The position numbers were made by a program, and so were the translations under genes. The notes under the pieces are model-generated. The model had not been told where the DNA came from, searched no databases, and was given only the letters and a program-made list of their open reading frames with translations. From Bacteroidota bacterium (GTDB taxonomy: Bacteria > Bacteroidota > Bacteroidia > Bacteroidales > Lentimicrobiaceae): DNA of 64,000 bases. Positions 22,853 to 31,686 of the stretch are shown piece after piece; the first letter of the stretch is position 1, and each line of letters opens with the position of its first letter. The DNA lies in NCBI GenBank assembly GCA_009773455.1, contig WSXU01000024.1:1-64000 (forward strand), given 5' to 3'.

Positions 22853-25111
22853 ATGAACAAACTTTCCTTACTATTCCTTACTTTAACCGGACTTCTGACC
22901 AACAGCAACACCTTTTCACAACCGGTATTTCCACCTGACGGGGAATTGTACGTTAAAAATGTTGTTCCAAGGGTAGACATTCTGATCAACCCGGATACAC
23001 TCAACTGGATTTACGATAATGTTGAAAGTGATAGGGAATTCCATGCCGTGTTTGTTTATGACAACGGCAATGTCCACGATACCATTCACGAAACAGGATT
23101 CAGATTAAGGGGAAATACCTCCCGATACTCCGCCAAGAAGTCCTTCAAAATATCATTTAATACTTGGGTGCCGGGGCAAAAATACCAGGGAGTTGAAAAA
23201 ATGAACCTGAACGGGGAACACAATGATCCCTCTATTGTCCGTGCAAGGTTGTACTGGGATATTCTGAACCGTTCCGATCTGGCAGGCCCGAGGGCCAATC
23301 ATGTTCAGGTTTTTATCAACGGCAATTATTATGGACTTTATCTGAATGTTGAACACATAGACGAAGAGTTTGCAGATGCCCATTTCGGCAATAATGATGG
23401 AAACCTCTATAAATGTCTCTGGCCGGCTGATCTCACATACCGTGGAAGCAACCCGGATGAATACAAATTCATGTCGGGTGACCGCAGGACCTATGAATTA
23501 AAAACGAATGAAGAAGCAGATGATTACACTGATATCGCCGGATTCATCGATATTCTGAATAACACTCCGATTGATGATCTGCCCTGTGCACTCGAGGGTG
23601 TTTTCAATGTTCAGGATTACCTCAAAATCGCTGCCGTTGATGTTCTTACAGCCAACTGGGATGGCTATATTTTCAATAAAAATAACTTTTATCTGTATCA
23701 CAATACCGCAACCGGACTTTTCGAATACATACCCTATGACACTGACAATACATTCGGAATTGACTGGTTCGGCATTGACTGGGCATCCAGAAATATCTAC
23801 GACTGGTCCAACACGGGTGAACAACGCCCCCTTTATACCCGGTTGATGCAGGTACCGGAATACCGGGCATGGTATACCTGGTATATCAGACAGGTTATCA
23901 GTGAAGTAACGGGTAACCCTGAATTTCTGAATACAATTCCAGCGTTGAAAAATCAGCTCGATGACTATGTAGCGACAGACCCTTATTACCCATTGGATTA
24001 CGGCTATACCCTGGAATCGTTTATCACCTCATTTACGGCAGGAACCGGAGCACATGTACCGGTTGGTATTCAGCCCTACATTCAGACCCGAAACAGTATC
24101 GCCTTGTCGCAGGCTGACAATACCGATGCCTCGCCTGTGCTGAAATACATCCGTCACAACTCACCCGTCTCAGGTGAAAATATAATTGTGAATGCCCGGG
24201 CTGAAGATGCCGGATTGAATTCGGTTATCCTCGAGTTCCGCATCAATAGCGGCGCATGGCAACAAACCGGAATGCATGACGACGGACTCGATGGTGATGC
24301 CGTTGCCGGTGATCATACTTACACGGCAGGCATTCCCGGAATGCCGGGAAATACCCTTGTTGAATTCACTGTTAAGGCATCTGACAACAGCCAGCAAACC
24401 ACATCAAAGCCCTGCAATCCGCTGCAATATACCATCCCTTCGGGGAACGCCTATGGTCTTTTCATCAACGAATTCATGGCCAGTAACAGCACTACAATAA
24501 CCGATGATTTTGGTGAATACGAAGACTGGATCGAACTCTATAACGGGGGATCAGCCTCTGTCTGGCTTGGAGATAAATACCTGAGCGATAATCTTGCCAA
24601 CCCTTCAAAATGGGCACTTCCCGATATTTCACTGGATGCCGGAGGGTTTTTACTGGTTTGGGCTGATGATCAGCCGGAACAGGGCCCTTTACATACCAAT
24701 TACAAACTTGACAAGGATCTGGAAGAGATCGGACTTTTCGAAAATGAAGCATCCGGATATGCCTTACTGGATGGCCTGACATATTCAGTGCAATCAACCG
24801 ATATTTCGATGGGCAGGATCACCGATGGCTCTGCCGAATGGAAGCTGTTTGACGTTGCTACCCCCGGCAGTTCAAACAGCCTGGTCACAATAGAAGAAAG
24901 ACCCTTGACAAAATTGAATATCTGGCCAAATCCGGTCAATGATGGAATCATTTACCTGACTGAAAGAATTAATTTTTCAATTTATGATTTAACCGGCCGC
25001 AGATTAAGCACATATATAAACAGCAATCAGGCTGATATATCCCTGTTAAAACCCGGTCTTTATCTCGTGGTGGCTGAAGACGGTACAACAAGCCGACTGG
25101 TCATAAATTAG
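22853..25111 (+). CDS. Secreted CotH-family protein with lamin-tail domain and T9SS sorting domain
   Basis: About 752 residues. The ATG at 22853 gives a signal peptide (MNKLSLLFLTLTGLLTNSN). Residues about 40-400 match the CotH kinase-like fold (FRLRGNTSRYSAKKSFKISF; MNLNGEHNDPSIVRARL; YIPYDTDNTFGIDW). An Ig-like segment and a lamin-tail-like domain follow (INEFMASNSTTITDDFGEYEDWIELYN). The last 75 residues are a type IX secretion C-terminal domain (LNIWPNPVNDG at its start; ISLLKPGLYLVV). It is exported to the cell surface; the catalytic role in Bacteroidota homologues is not established. Confidence 0.88.
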   Translation: MNKLSLLFLTLTGLLTNSNTFSQPVFPPDGELYVKNVVPRVDILINPDTLNWIYDNVESDREFHAVFVYDNGNVHDTIHETGFRLRGNTSRYSAKKSFKISFNTWVPGQKYQGVEKMNLNGEHNDPSIVRARLYWDILNRSDLAGPRANHVQVFINGNYYGLYLNVEHIDEEFADAHFGNNDGNLYKCLWPADLTYRGSNPDEYKFMSGDRRTYELKTNEEADDYTDIAGFIDILNNTPIDDLPCALEGVFNVQDYLKIAAVDVLTANWDGYIFNKNNFYLYHNTATGLFEYIPYDTDNTFGIDWFGIDWASRNIYDWSNTGEQRPLYTRLMQVPEYRAWYTWYIRQVISEVTGNPEFLNTIPALKNQLDDYVATDPYYPLDYGYTLESFITSFTAGTGAHVPVGIQPYIQTRNSIALSQADNTDASPVLKYIRHNSPVSGENIIVNARAEDAGLNSVILEFRINSGAWQQTGMHDDGLDGDAVAGDHTYTAGIPGMPGNTLVEFTVKASDNSQQTTSKPCNPLQYTIPSGNAYGLFINEFMASNSTTITDDFGEYEDWIELYNGGSASVWLGDKYLSDNLANPSKWALPDISLDAGGFLLVWADDQPEQGPLHTNYKLDKDLEEIGLFENEASGYALLDGLTYSVQSTDISMGRITDGSAEWKLFDVATPGSSNSLVTIEERPLTKLNIWPNPVNDGIIYLTERINFSIYDLTGRRLSTYINSNQADISLLKPGLYLVVAEDGTTSRLVIN

Positions 25112-25194
25112 TTTTTATGTCAAAAGACATTCCAGGTAAAAAACAAATACAATCAAACCCCTGAAACCTGGTCATTGCATCCTTAATTCAGCAC

Positions 25195-25232
25195 AAAAAA
25201 AATCCTGTTAACAGTTGTTAGCAGGATTTTTT
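25195..25232 (+). terminator. Terminator after the CotH-family gene
   Basis: AAAAAATCCTG and CAGGATTTTTT form an 11-bp stem with an inner TAAC/GTTA pairing. It is symmetric enough to act both ways. Confidence 0.85.
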
Positions 25233-25411
25233 ATCAATATATGCTCTTTATTTTATAATAAGCCTGTCGTCACTTTCCTTGTAGCCACTTACAGGCAGGT
25301 AGCACTGAACAGTAGTCTCTAATTTTAGACTTTTACCTGTCTGCCAATTTACCCGCCGAAGGCAGGCAGGCAGGCTTTTTACTTTGAGCTTTGAGCTTTA
25401 AGCTTTCCTCT
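25233..25411. repeat. Spacer with a GGCAGGCAGG hairpin and AGCTTTGAGCTTT repeats
   Basis: CCTGTCTGCC (25336-25345) pairs with GGCAGGCAGG (25361-25370), and CAGGCTTTTT follows. Between the arms lies CCCGCCGAA, shared with the 15682/15741 repeats. TTTGAGC units follow near 25383. It may also serve as a plus-strand terminator. No gene. Confidence 0.6.
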
Positions 25412-26506
25412 TTAGTCCCCAAAACACATCCCTACCCCACGGGCAGTCTTCATGAGTGCAGTATCGGGTTCAACCAGGTTTGGTTTCTGGATGGCCTCTT
25501 TCAGGGTAACTGATGTGATGTGCGGGTGCCGGTAAGATACCATCCGGCCATATTCACCTGCCAATGCCAGTTCAAATGCCTTTACACCATACTGGGTAGC
25601 CAGGACACGGTCATAGGCAATGGGAATACCTCCACGCTGCAGGTGGCCAAGTACGGTAGTCCGGATACTATGCTCGCAACCGGCTTGCTTTAATTCTTCT
25701 TCAAAACGAAATCCTACCCCACCAAGCTTAACATTCTCGTATCCGATTTCCTTGCTTTTGGAACCGGTAATTTCACCCTTGATGTTTCTGGCTCCTTCAG
25801 CAATCACAACATTCACAAAACCACGGCCTTTTTCAAAACGCTGGTCGATTCGTTCCATCACTTTTTCAATGTCGTATGGAAATTCAGGCAGGAGACATAT
25901 TTCAGCACCACCGGCTACAGCTGCATTGAGTGCAATCCAGCCGGCATTCCGGCCCATGACTTCCAGAATCTGAACACGGTTATGGCTGGCAGCTGTTGTA
26001 ACCAGCTTATCTACTGCTTCAGTTGCAATCTGAATGGCTGTCTGAAATCCGAAAGTAGCGTCGGTAGCAGATAGATCATTATCAATGGTTTTAGGAACAC
26101 CAATAATGTTGAGTCCCTTTTCGAATAGTGCCTGTGAAATCCGCTGTGACCCATCGCCACCGATGTTGATGACCGCATCAATACCCAGATACTGAATCTT
26201 ACGGATCATTTCATCAGAGCGGTCAACGGTAGTGAATGTACCATCGTGTTGCTTTACAGGCCAGGCAAATGGCCCGCCTTTGTTGGTGGTCTGAAGGATT
26301 GTACCTCCCTGGTAATGAATCCCTGAAACCGCCTTTTCGTCCAGAACAACGATTTCGGTGGGTTCACGCAGGATTCCGTTAAATGCTTCAATACTTCCGA
26401 CAACTTCCCAGTCTTTTTCGCGGGAGGCTCGCTTTACAATGGCACGGATAACCGCGTTAAGTCCCGGACAGTCGCCCCCACCGGTAAGAACCAATACTCT
26501 CTTCAT
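25412..26506 (-). CDS. pfkA: 6-phosphofructokinase
   Basis: A 364-residue protein of the PfkA family: TGGGDCPGLNAVIR at the N-terminus, GGDGSQR at 116-122, PKTIDNDL at 138-145, and ILEVMGRNAGWIA further on. It commits fructose-6-phosphate to glycolysis. At the two specificity positions it has Gly (GGDG) and Lys (PKT). Classical ATP enzymes carry Gly/Gly and PPi enzymes Asp/Lys, so this is the mixed type; ATP use is the likelier reading because the Asp is absent. A promoter box lies at 26569-26576. Confidence 0.93.
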   Translation of the reverse strand: MKRVLVLTGGGDCPGLNAVIRAIVKRASREKDWEVVGSIEAFNGILREPTEIVVLDEKAVSGIHYQGGTILQTTNKGGPFAWPVKQHDGTFTTVDRSDEMIRKIQYLGIDAVINIGGDGSQRISQALFEKGLNIIGVPKTIDNDLSATDATFGFQTAIQIATEAVDKLVTTAASHNRVQILEVMGRNAGWIALNAAVAGGAEICLLPEFPYDIEKVMERIDQRFEKGRGFVNVVIAEGARNIKGEITGSKSKEIGYENVKLGGVGFRFEEELKQAGCEHSIRTTVLGHLQRGGIPIAYDRVLATQYGVKAFELALAGEYGRMVSYRHPHITSVTLKEAIQKPNLVEPDTALMKTARGVGMCFGD

Positions 26507-26568
26507 TGAGTTTTACTTTAATAATGAATAACTTAGGTCTATCAGGTCTTGTTTCTGAAAAAACGCTG

Positions 26569-26576
26569 CAAAAGTA
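26569..26576 (-). promoter_or_regulatory. -7 box (TACTTTTG) of pfkA
   Basis: TAnnTTTG on the minus strand, about 63 bases upstream of the pfkA ATG, in the divergent gap shared with mgsA. Confidence 0.6.
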
Positions 26577-26683
26577 CAAAAAAATACTACATCATTTTTC
26601 TTTGTATTTCGCGGCAGCATTCGTTTACCATTTTACAAATGCTTCACGATAATTAAGTACTTTCGCGCCACAGAAACCAGGGT

Positions 26684-27154
26684 ATGGATAAGAAGAAAAA
26701 ACTTGCGCTTGTTGCGCACGATAACCGGAAACAGGACCTGATCGAATGGGTCGAATTCAATGCCTTAAAATTGCGTGAACACCAGATCGTTTGCACAGGA
26801 ACTACAGGCCGGCTGATCGAACAGCAACTACGGTTAAGCCTTACCGAAGAACAATACGGTGAATTTGAGGTTCTTAAACTCAAATCAGGACCTCTGGGGG
26901 GAGACCAGCAACTGGGGGCACTGATTGTTGAGGGCGAAATTGACCTCATGATTTTTTTCTGGGATCCCATGCAGCCCCAACCCCATGATGTGGATGTAAA
27001 AGCCTTGCTCCGGATCACTGTTTTGTACAATATTCCTACCGCCTGCAACCGATCAACCGCCGATTTCCTCATTTCTTCCCCTTTGTTCACCGAACATTAT
27101 CAGCGGAAGGTGAAAGATTTCAGTTCCTATATCAACCGTGAAGTGAAAATGTAA
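26684..27154 (+). CDS. mgsA: Methylglyoxal synthase
   Basis: A 156-residue protein closely matching E. coli MgsA along its length: LALVAHDNRKQDLIEW, CTGTTGRLI, KSGPLGGDQQLGALI, IFFWDPMQPQPHDVDVKALLR and PTACNRSTADFLI. The catalytic Asp is in GGDQQ. It turns dihydroxyacetone phosphate into methylglyoxal and phosphate, a bypass that relieves sugar-phosphate buildup. It is divergent from pfkA, and its stop overlaps the next start (TAATG), so it is coupled to a HAD phosphatase. Confidence 0.95.
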   Translation: MDKKKKLALVAHDNRKQDLIEWVEFNALKLREHQIVCTGTTGRLIEQQLRLSLTEEQYGEFEVLKLKSGPLGGDQQLGALIVEGEIDLMIFFWDPMQPQPHDVDVKALLRITVLYNIPTACNRSTADFLISSPLFTEHYQRKVKDFSSYINREVKM

Positions 27155-27819
27155 TGGAAGCTGGTTTTGCTGTTATATTCGATATGGACGGTGTCCTGAT
27201 CGATAATTTCACCTGGCACCTGCTTGCCTGGGAAACCTTCTGCAAAAAACACAGGAAACACATTTCCGCTGAAGAGTTCCGTGAACATGTATTCGGGGGC
27301 AATAACCCTGACCATCTCAGATACATTTTCGGGAACGGAATCAGCGATGCACTTATTCAGGAATACAGCCGGGAAAAGGAAAGTATTTACCGCGAACTAT
27401 ACAGGAACCAGATCGTTCCGGTAAAAGGTCTTACAGAATTTATTCATCAGTTAAAAAAGTTAAACATTCCCCTGGCTATAGCGACTTCCGCAGAAAGAGA
27501 AAATGTGGACTTTATACTGGATGCCATTCAATGTACCGGGATCTTTGATGTTATTGTTGACTCTTCAATGATCAGCAAAGGAAAACCTGATCCGGAGGTA
27601 TTTCTTAAAGCTGCCCTGCTGCTGGATAAAAAGCCTGAAAATTGTATTATTTTTGAAGATTCGCTGAAAGGGATTGAAGCCAGTCTCAGGGCCGGAATGA
27701 AAGTCGTGGGCGTGGCCACCACTCATTATTATGCTGAACTAACCGAAGCGCATAAAGTCATCCCTGATTTCAGTGGAATTAATCCCCCGGATCTTGAACA
27801 ATTACTGAAAAATTCTTAA
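27154..27819 (+). CDS. HAD-family sugar phosphatase / beta-phosphoglucomutase-like
   Basis: A 221-residue protein: VIFDMDGVLIDN (motif I), ATSAEREN (motif II), KGKPDPEVFLKAA (motif III) and IIFEDSLKGIEASLRAGM (motif IV), with a helical cap between I and II. The cap and EDSxxGIEA pattern are those of beta-PGM and related sugar-phosphate phosphatases. It overlaps the mgsA stop by one base, suggesting it acts on a phosphorylated sugar in the same overflow response; the substrate is inferred. Confidence 0.88.
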   Translation: MEAGFAVIFDMDGVLIDNFTWHLLAWETFCKKHRKHISAEEFREHVFGGNNPDHLRYIFGNGISDALIQEYSREKESIYRELYRNQIVPVKGLTEFIHQLKKLNIPLAIATSAERENVDFILDAIQCTGIFDVIVDSSMISKGKPDPEVFLKAALLLDKKPENCIIFEDSLKGIEASLRAGMKVVGVATTHYYAELTEAHKVIPDFSGINPPDLEQLLKNS

Positions 27820-27843
27820 CCAACAACCTATAATCATCCATTT

Positions 27844-29169
27844 ATGTTTTCATTCAGAAAAACAATCGCGATCACTGTACTGGTTTTAATCAGCAGTATT
27901 GCTATGGCCCAGAGCCGGATCGACTTTACGGAGTTTGATCTGCCCAATGGGTTGCACGTTATCCTGCATCAGGATAATTCTACGCCCATTGTGGCGGTAA
28001 CAATTTCCTACCATGTAGGATCAAAAAACGAAAATCCGGACCGGACCGGGTTTGCTCACTTCTTTGAACACCTGATGTTTGAAGGATCCGAGAATATTCC
28101 AAGAGGACAATTTGATAAAATTGCCATGAATGCCGGAGGTCAGATCAACGCCAATACCAGTTGGGACAGGACATTCTATTACATTCTGCTGCCATCGAAC
28201 CAGCTTGAACTGGGTCTGTGGATGGAGTCGGAACGTTTGCTGCATCTGCGTATTGACAGCACCGGACTGGAGACACAGCGCCGTGTTGTCAAGGAAGAGC
28301 GCAAACAATCGTATGACAACAGGCCTTATGGTTCACTGGTCGAAAAAACATTCAGTACAGCTTACAAAGTACATCCTTACCGCTGGACACCCATCGGGTC
28401 GGCTCAGTATATCGATGAAGCCAAACTTGAAGAATTCATCGAATTCCACTCCAGGTTCTATGTCCCAAACAATGCCATTCTCTCTATTGCCGGAGATATT
28501 GATCCTGAACAGGCCAGGGTTCTTGTAAGAAAATACTTCGGAGATATCCCGAGGGGTACAAAGGAAATTACCAGACCGAACATTGTTGAACCAAAACAAA
28601 CTGCAGAAGTCCGTGATACGGTTTTCGACAACATCCAGTTACCGGCAGTGGTTCAGGCTTATCATATGCCAGCCATGGGTACACCCGATTACTATGCATT
28701 GAGTATGTTAACAACACTCTTGTCTGATGGTGAAAGCTCACGCCTGAACAAATCGGTGGTCGACAAACAGCAGAAGGCACTCTTTGTTGGCTCCTTCCCT
28801 ATTCCGCTTGAAGAACCCGGATTGTTCCTTGTGTTCGGCATTGTTAACATGGGGATTGACCCGGCTGACCTGGAATCCGCTGTAGATGCGGAAGTAAAGC
28901 GGGCCCAGACTGAAGAACTCACCGACCAGGAATTTGAAAAACTGAGAAACAAGATGGAGAATGACTTTGTTTCCAGAAATTCAACCATGGCAGGCATAGC
29001 AGAAAGCCTTTCGGACTATAAGATGTATTTTGGCGATGCCAACCTCATCAACACGGAAATCGATAAATACATGAAGGTGACCAAAGCGGACATCATGCGG
29101 GTAGCCAACCAGTACCTGACCAAAGACAACCGCATTGTGCTTTATTATTTGCCTAAAAAAAGTCAGTAA
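27844..29169 (+). CDS. Zinc M16 family peptidase (catalytic)
   Basis: A 441-residue protein with a signal peptide (TIAITVLVLISSIAMAQ). The inverted zinc motif HFFEH is near residue 75, with the downstream third-ligand Glu in VVKEERKQ. It has two M16 halves, the usual size of one beta-type subunit. It is exported, probably periplasmic. The next gene encodes the partner that lacks the zinc motif, spaced by 15 bases: the pairing known from mitochondrial-processing-type and bacterial two-subunit M16 peptidases. Confidence 0.92.
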   Translation: MFSFRKTIAITVLVLISSIAMAQSRIDFTEFDLPNGLHVILHQDNSTPIVAVTISYHVGSKNENPDRTGFAHFFEHLMFEGSENIPRGQFDKIAMNAGGQINANTSWDRTFYYILLPSNQLELGLWMESERLLHLRIDSTGLETQRRVVKEERKQSYDNRPYGSLVEKTFSTAYKVHPYRWTPIGSAQYIDEAKLEEFIEFHSRFYVPNNAILSIAGDIDPEQARVLVRKYFGDIPRGTKEITRPNIVEPKQTAEVRDTVFDNIQLPAVVQAYHMPAMGTPDYYALSMLTTLLSDGESSRLNKSVVDKQQKALFVGSFPIPLEEPGLFLVFGIVNMGIDPADLESAVDAEVKRAQTEELTDQEFEKLRNKMENDFVSRNSTMAGIAESLSDYKMYFGDANLINTEIDKYMKVTKADIMRVANQYLTKDNRIVLYYLPKKSQ

Positions 29170-29184
29170 ACAGGAGGAACCATC

Positions 29185-31278
29185 ATGAAAAAAATCATAG
29201 CAATCGCATTTACAATCGCCCTGTTTTCTGCCTCTTTCAACGGGAGTGCACAGGTAAAAAGCGACAGGAAGCCCGGCCTTGACCGGAGCATCAAACCGCT
29301 GCCAGGACCGGCACCGGTTATCAACATAGGCAAATACGAGTCGTTTGAGCTGGAAAACGGCTTGAAGGTCTTTGTTGTAGAAAACAAAAAGATTCCCCGT
29401 GTTTCCTATTCGCTTATCATAGATTATACCCCGGTTCCTGAAGGTGAACTGTCTGGTCTGGCCGATATTACAGGACAGATGCTGAGAAAAGGGACCACAA
29501 ATCTGCCCAAGGATCAGCTCGACGAGGAAGTTGACTTTATTGGTGCCAGCCTTTCAACCAGTGCCACCGGATTATACGCCTCAGCGCTGAAAAAACACAA
29601 CAGCCGTTTACTGGAACTCATGGCGGATGTATTGATGAATCCCGCGTTTCAGGATGTAGAACTGGATAAGATAAAAACTCAGACCATTTCAGGTCTTGAG
29701 GCTTCCAAAAATGAGCCTTCCCACATCAGTGAGCTCGTAGGAAAACAACTTGTTTTTGGTACGACCCATCCTTACGGAGAATCAATGTCCGAGAAATCCG
29801 TCTCCAATATTACCATTGATCAGTGCAAGGCCTTCTATCAGGGTTTTTTCAGGCCACAGATAGCCTATATGGCCATCGTAGGCGATATCTCCGTCTCTGA
29901 AGCCAAAGCCCTTATTACCAAGTATTTCAGTCGTTGGGAGAAAAAAGATGTTCCGGAACTTGTTTTCCCTATGCCTGAATTACCCCAAAATAATGTAGTT
30001 GCACTTGTCGACCGGCCCGATGCTGTACAGACCACCCTGAGCATCGGTTACCCGATTGACTATAAGCCCGGAAACCCGGATATTATCAAAGCCAGGGTTA
30101 CCAATACCATTCTTGGAGGCGGCACCTTCAGGTTATACAACAATCTCAGGGAGGATAAAGCCTATACCTACGGAGCCTATTCGAGGCTCAGTGCTGATAA
30201 ACTAGCCGGTCAGTTCAGTGTGTCCACAGAAATACGTAATTCTGTTACCGACAGTGCCATCAATGAAGTGATGTTTGAAATGAAACGGATCCGTGAAGAG
30301 ATGGTACCTCAGCCCGAACTTGACCTGGTTAAGAATTATCTTTCAGGAGCATTTGCCCTTTCACTCGAAGAACCCCAGACTGTTGCCAATTTTGCCATCA
30401 ATACTGCCAGGTACGGACTTCCGTCAGATTATTACATGAATTATCTGAAAAACCTTGCTTCAGTGACTGCTGCTGATGTAAAGGAAATGGCTGTAAAGTA
30501 TATCAAACCTGACAATGCTTACATTCTTGCCGTTGGTAAAGCATCCGAAATTGCCGGGAAACTTGAGCGGTTTACCGGTGGAAAGCCGATCCGCTATTTC
30601 GATTTTGAAGGTAAGGAATACGACCCAAACAAGAAAGTGAAACCTGCACCCGCCAGCCTCACTGCAGCTGATGTCAACAAGGCTTATATCAATGCCATCG
30701 GTGGTGAGAAAGCCATGCTCAAAATCAAGGATATTACCATGATGGCCAGCACCAGTATGCAGGGAATGACCATAGGCATTGATATCTTCCGTAAAGCTCC
30801 TGACAGGTACATGATGAAGATTGGTGCCGGCGATATGGTTTTCCAGCAAATGGGATACGATGGAACCACGGCAAAAATGATCTCTCCCATGGGTGGAGAA
30901 AACAAGACCCTAGAAGGCAAGGAATTTGAGGATATGAAATTTGAAGCAATCCTGAATCCCGAACTTCAGTATGATAAACTGGGTATTGTATTAAAGCTTG
31001 AAGGCATCGAAGAAATCAACGGCGTTGAAACATACAGGGTTCTGATTACTTATCCCGGAGGGAAGGAAACCACCCGTTTCTTTGATACCCGGTCAGGTTT
31101 GCTTCTGAGGGAAAGTGGTGATCAGGGCATTTCAGAATTCGCTGATTACAGGGAAGTCAACGGTGTAAAATTCCCGTTTATGATTTCTCAGCAGATGGGC
31201 CCTCAAACCATGAAACTGAGTGTGCTTTCCATCAAGGTCAATACCAAACTGAAGGATGAACTGTTCATATTGAAGTAA
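29185..31278 (+). CDS. Non-catalytic M16 subunit with C-terminal LolA-like extension
   Basis: A 697-residue protein with a signal peptide (IIAIAFTIALFSASFNGSAQ). Residues about 45-470 are M16-like, but the zinc motif site reads GLADITGQML with no HxxEH. The C-terminal 220 or so residues (AINAIGG-type start YINAIGGEKAML; later VETYRVLITYPGGKETTRFF, REVNGVKFPF) resemble the outer-membrane-lipoprotein-sorting-like domain common in Bacteroidota. It is probably the substrate-binding partner of the upstream peptidase. A terminator follows at 31297. Confidence 0.88.
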   Translation: MKKIIAIAFTIALFSASFNGSAQVKSDRKPGLDRSIKPLPGPAPVINIGKYESFELENGLKVFVVENKKIPRVSYSLIIDYTPVPEGELSGLADITGQMLRKGTTNLPKDQLDEEVDFIGASLSTSATGLYASALKKHNSRLLELMADVLMNPAFQDVELDKIKTQTISGLEASKNEPSHISELVGKQLVFGTTHPYGESMSEKSVSNITIDQCKAFYQGFFRPQIAYMAIVGDISVSEAKALITKYFSRWEKKDVPELVFPMPELPQNNVVALVDRPDAVQTTLSIGYPIDYKPGNPDIIKARVTNTILGGGTFRLYNNLREDKAYTYGAYSRLSADKLAGQFSVSTEIRNSVTDSAINEVMFEMKRIREEMVPQPELDLVKNYLSGAFALSLEEPQTVANFAINTARYGLPSDYYMNYLKNLASVTAADVKEMAVKYIKPDNAYILAVGKASEIAGKLERFTGGKPIRYFDFEGKEYDPNKKVKPAPASLTAADVNKAYINAIGGEKAMLKIKDITMMASTSMQGMTIGIDIFRKAPDRYMMKIGAGDMVFQQMGYDGTTAKMISPMGGENKTLEGKEFEDMKFEAILNPELQYDKLGIVLKLEGIEEINGVETYRVLITYPGGKETTRFFDTRSGLLLRESGDQGISEFADYREVNGVKFPFMISQQMGPQTMKLSVLSIKVNTKLKDELFILK

Positions 31279-31296
31279 ATCCAAAACCGGTATATA

Positions 31297-31326
31297 AAAG
31301 GGTTGCCTTCAGGCAGCCCTTTTTTT
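31297..31326 (+). terminator. Terminator of the M16 operon
   Basis: AAAGGGTTGCC and GGCAGCCCTTT pair around TTCA, with a run of Ts after. Confidence 0.85.
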
Positions 31327-31404
31327 ATCGCTTGTGCCCGACAAAAACTGAAAATAATTCAAATTAAGCATTGGATTACCTTCGGTGAGCTCCCTTTGGT
31401 CGGT

Positions 31405-31529
31405 TCCTCACTTCGTTCGGAATGACAGATGGTCAGTAATTAAGGAGGGGTGGGTGGCGGCTTAGACACAACCCACCCTTCCATTTTATCTCTATCCCGA
31501 ATGCCATGTCATTCCGAATGAAGTGAGGA
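31405..31529. repeat. Nested inverted repeat element
   Basis: Outer arms 31405-31427 (TCCTCACTTCGTTCGGAATG...) and 31507-31529 are reverse complements at 22 of 23 bases. Inner arms 31444-31455 and 31471-31482 (GGAGGGGTGGGT type) match at 11 of 12. The region has no ORF. It could be an intergenic palindromic element of REP/MITE kind; mobility is not shown. The surrounding 31327-31635 gap holds no gene. Confidence 0.85.
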
Positions 31530-31635
31530 ATCTCTGATAAAATAGCCGGACTATACTTTTTTTTTATATTATTCCTTCTAAGTCAGCCGGCAATCATACT
31601 TCATTAATTCACATTTCAGAATTATTCTATTTTCT

Positions 31636-31643
31636 TATCTTTG
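31636..31643 (+). promoter_or_regulatory. -7 box (TATCTTTG) of the GH13 gene
   Basis: Exact TAnnTTTG on the plus strand, 43 bases upstream of the ATG at 31687. Confidence 0.75.
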
Positions 31644-31686
31644 TTTAGTCGTTAGTTCAATAAAGGTCAAATCAAACAAGCATTCT

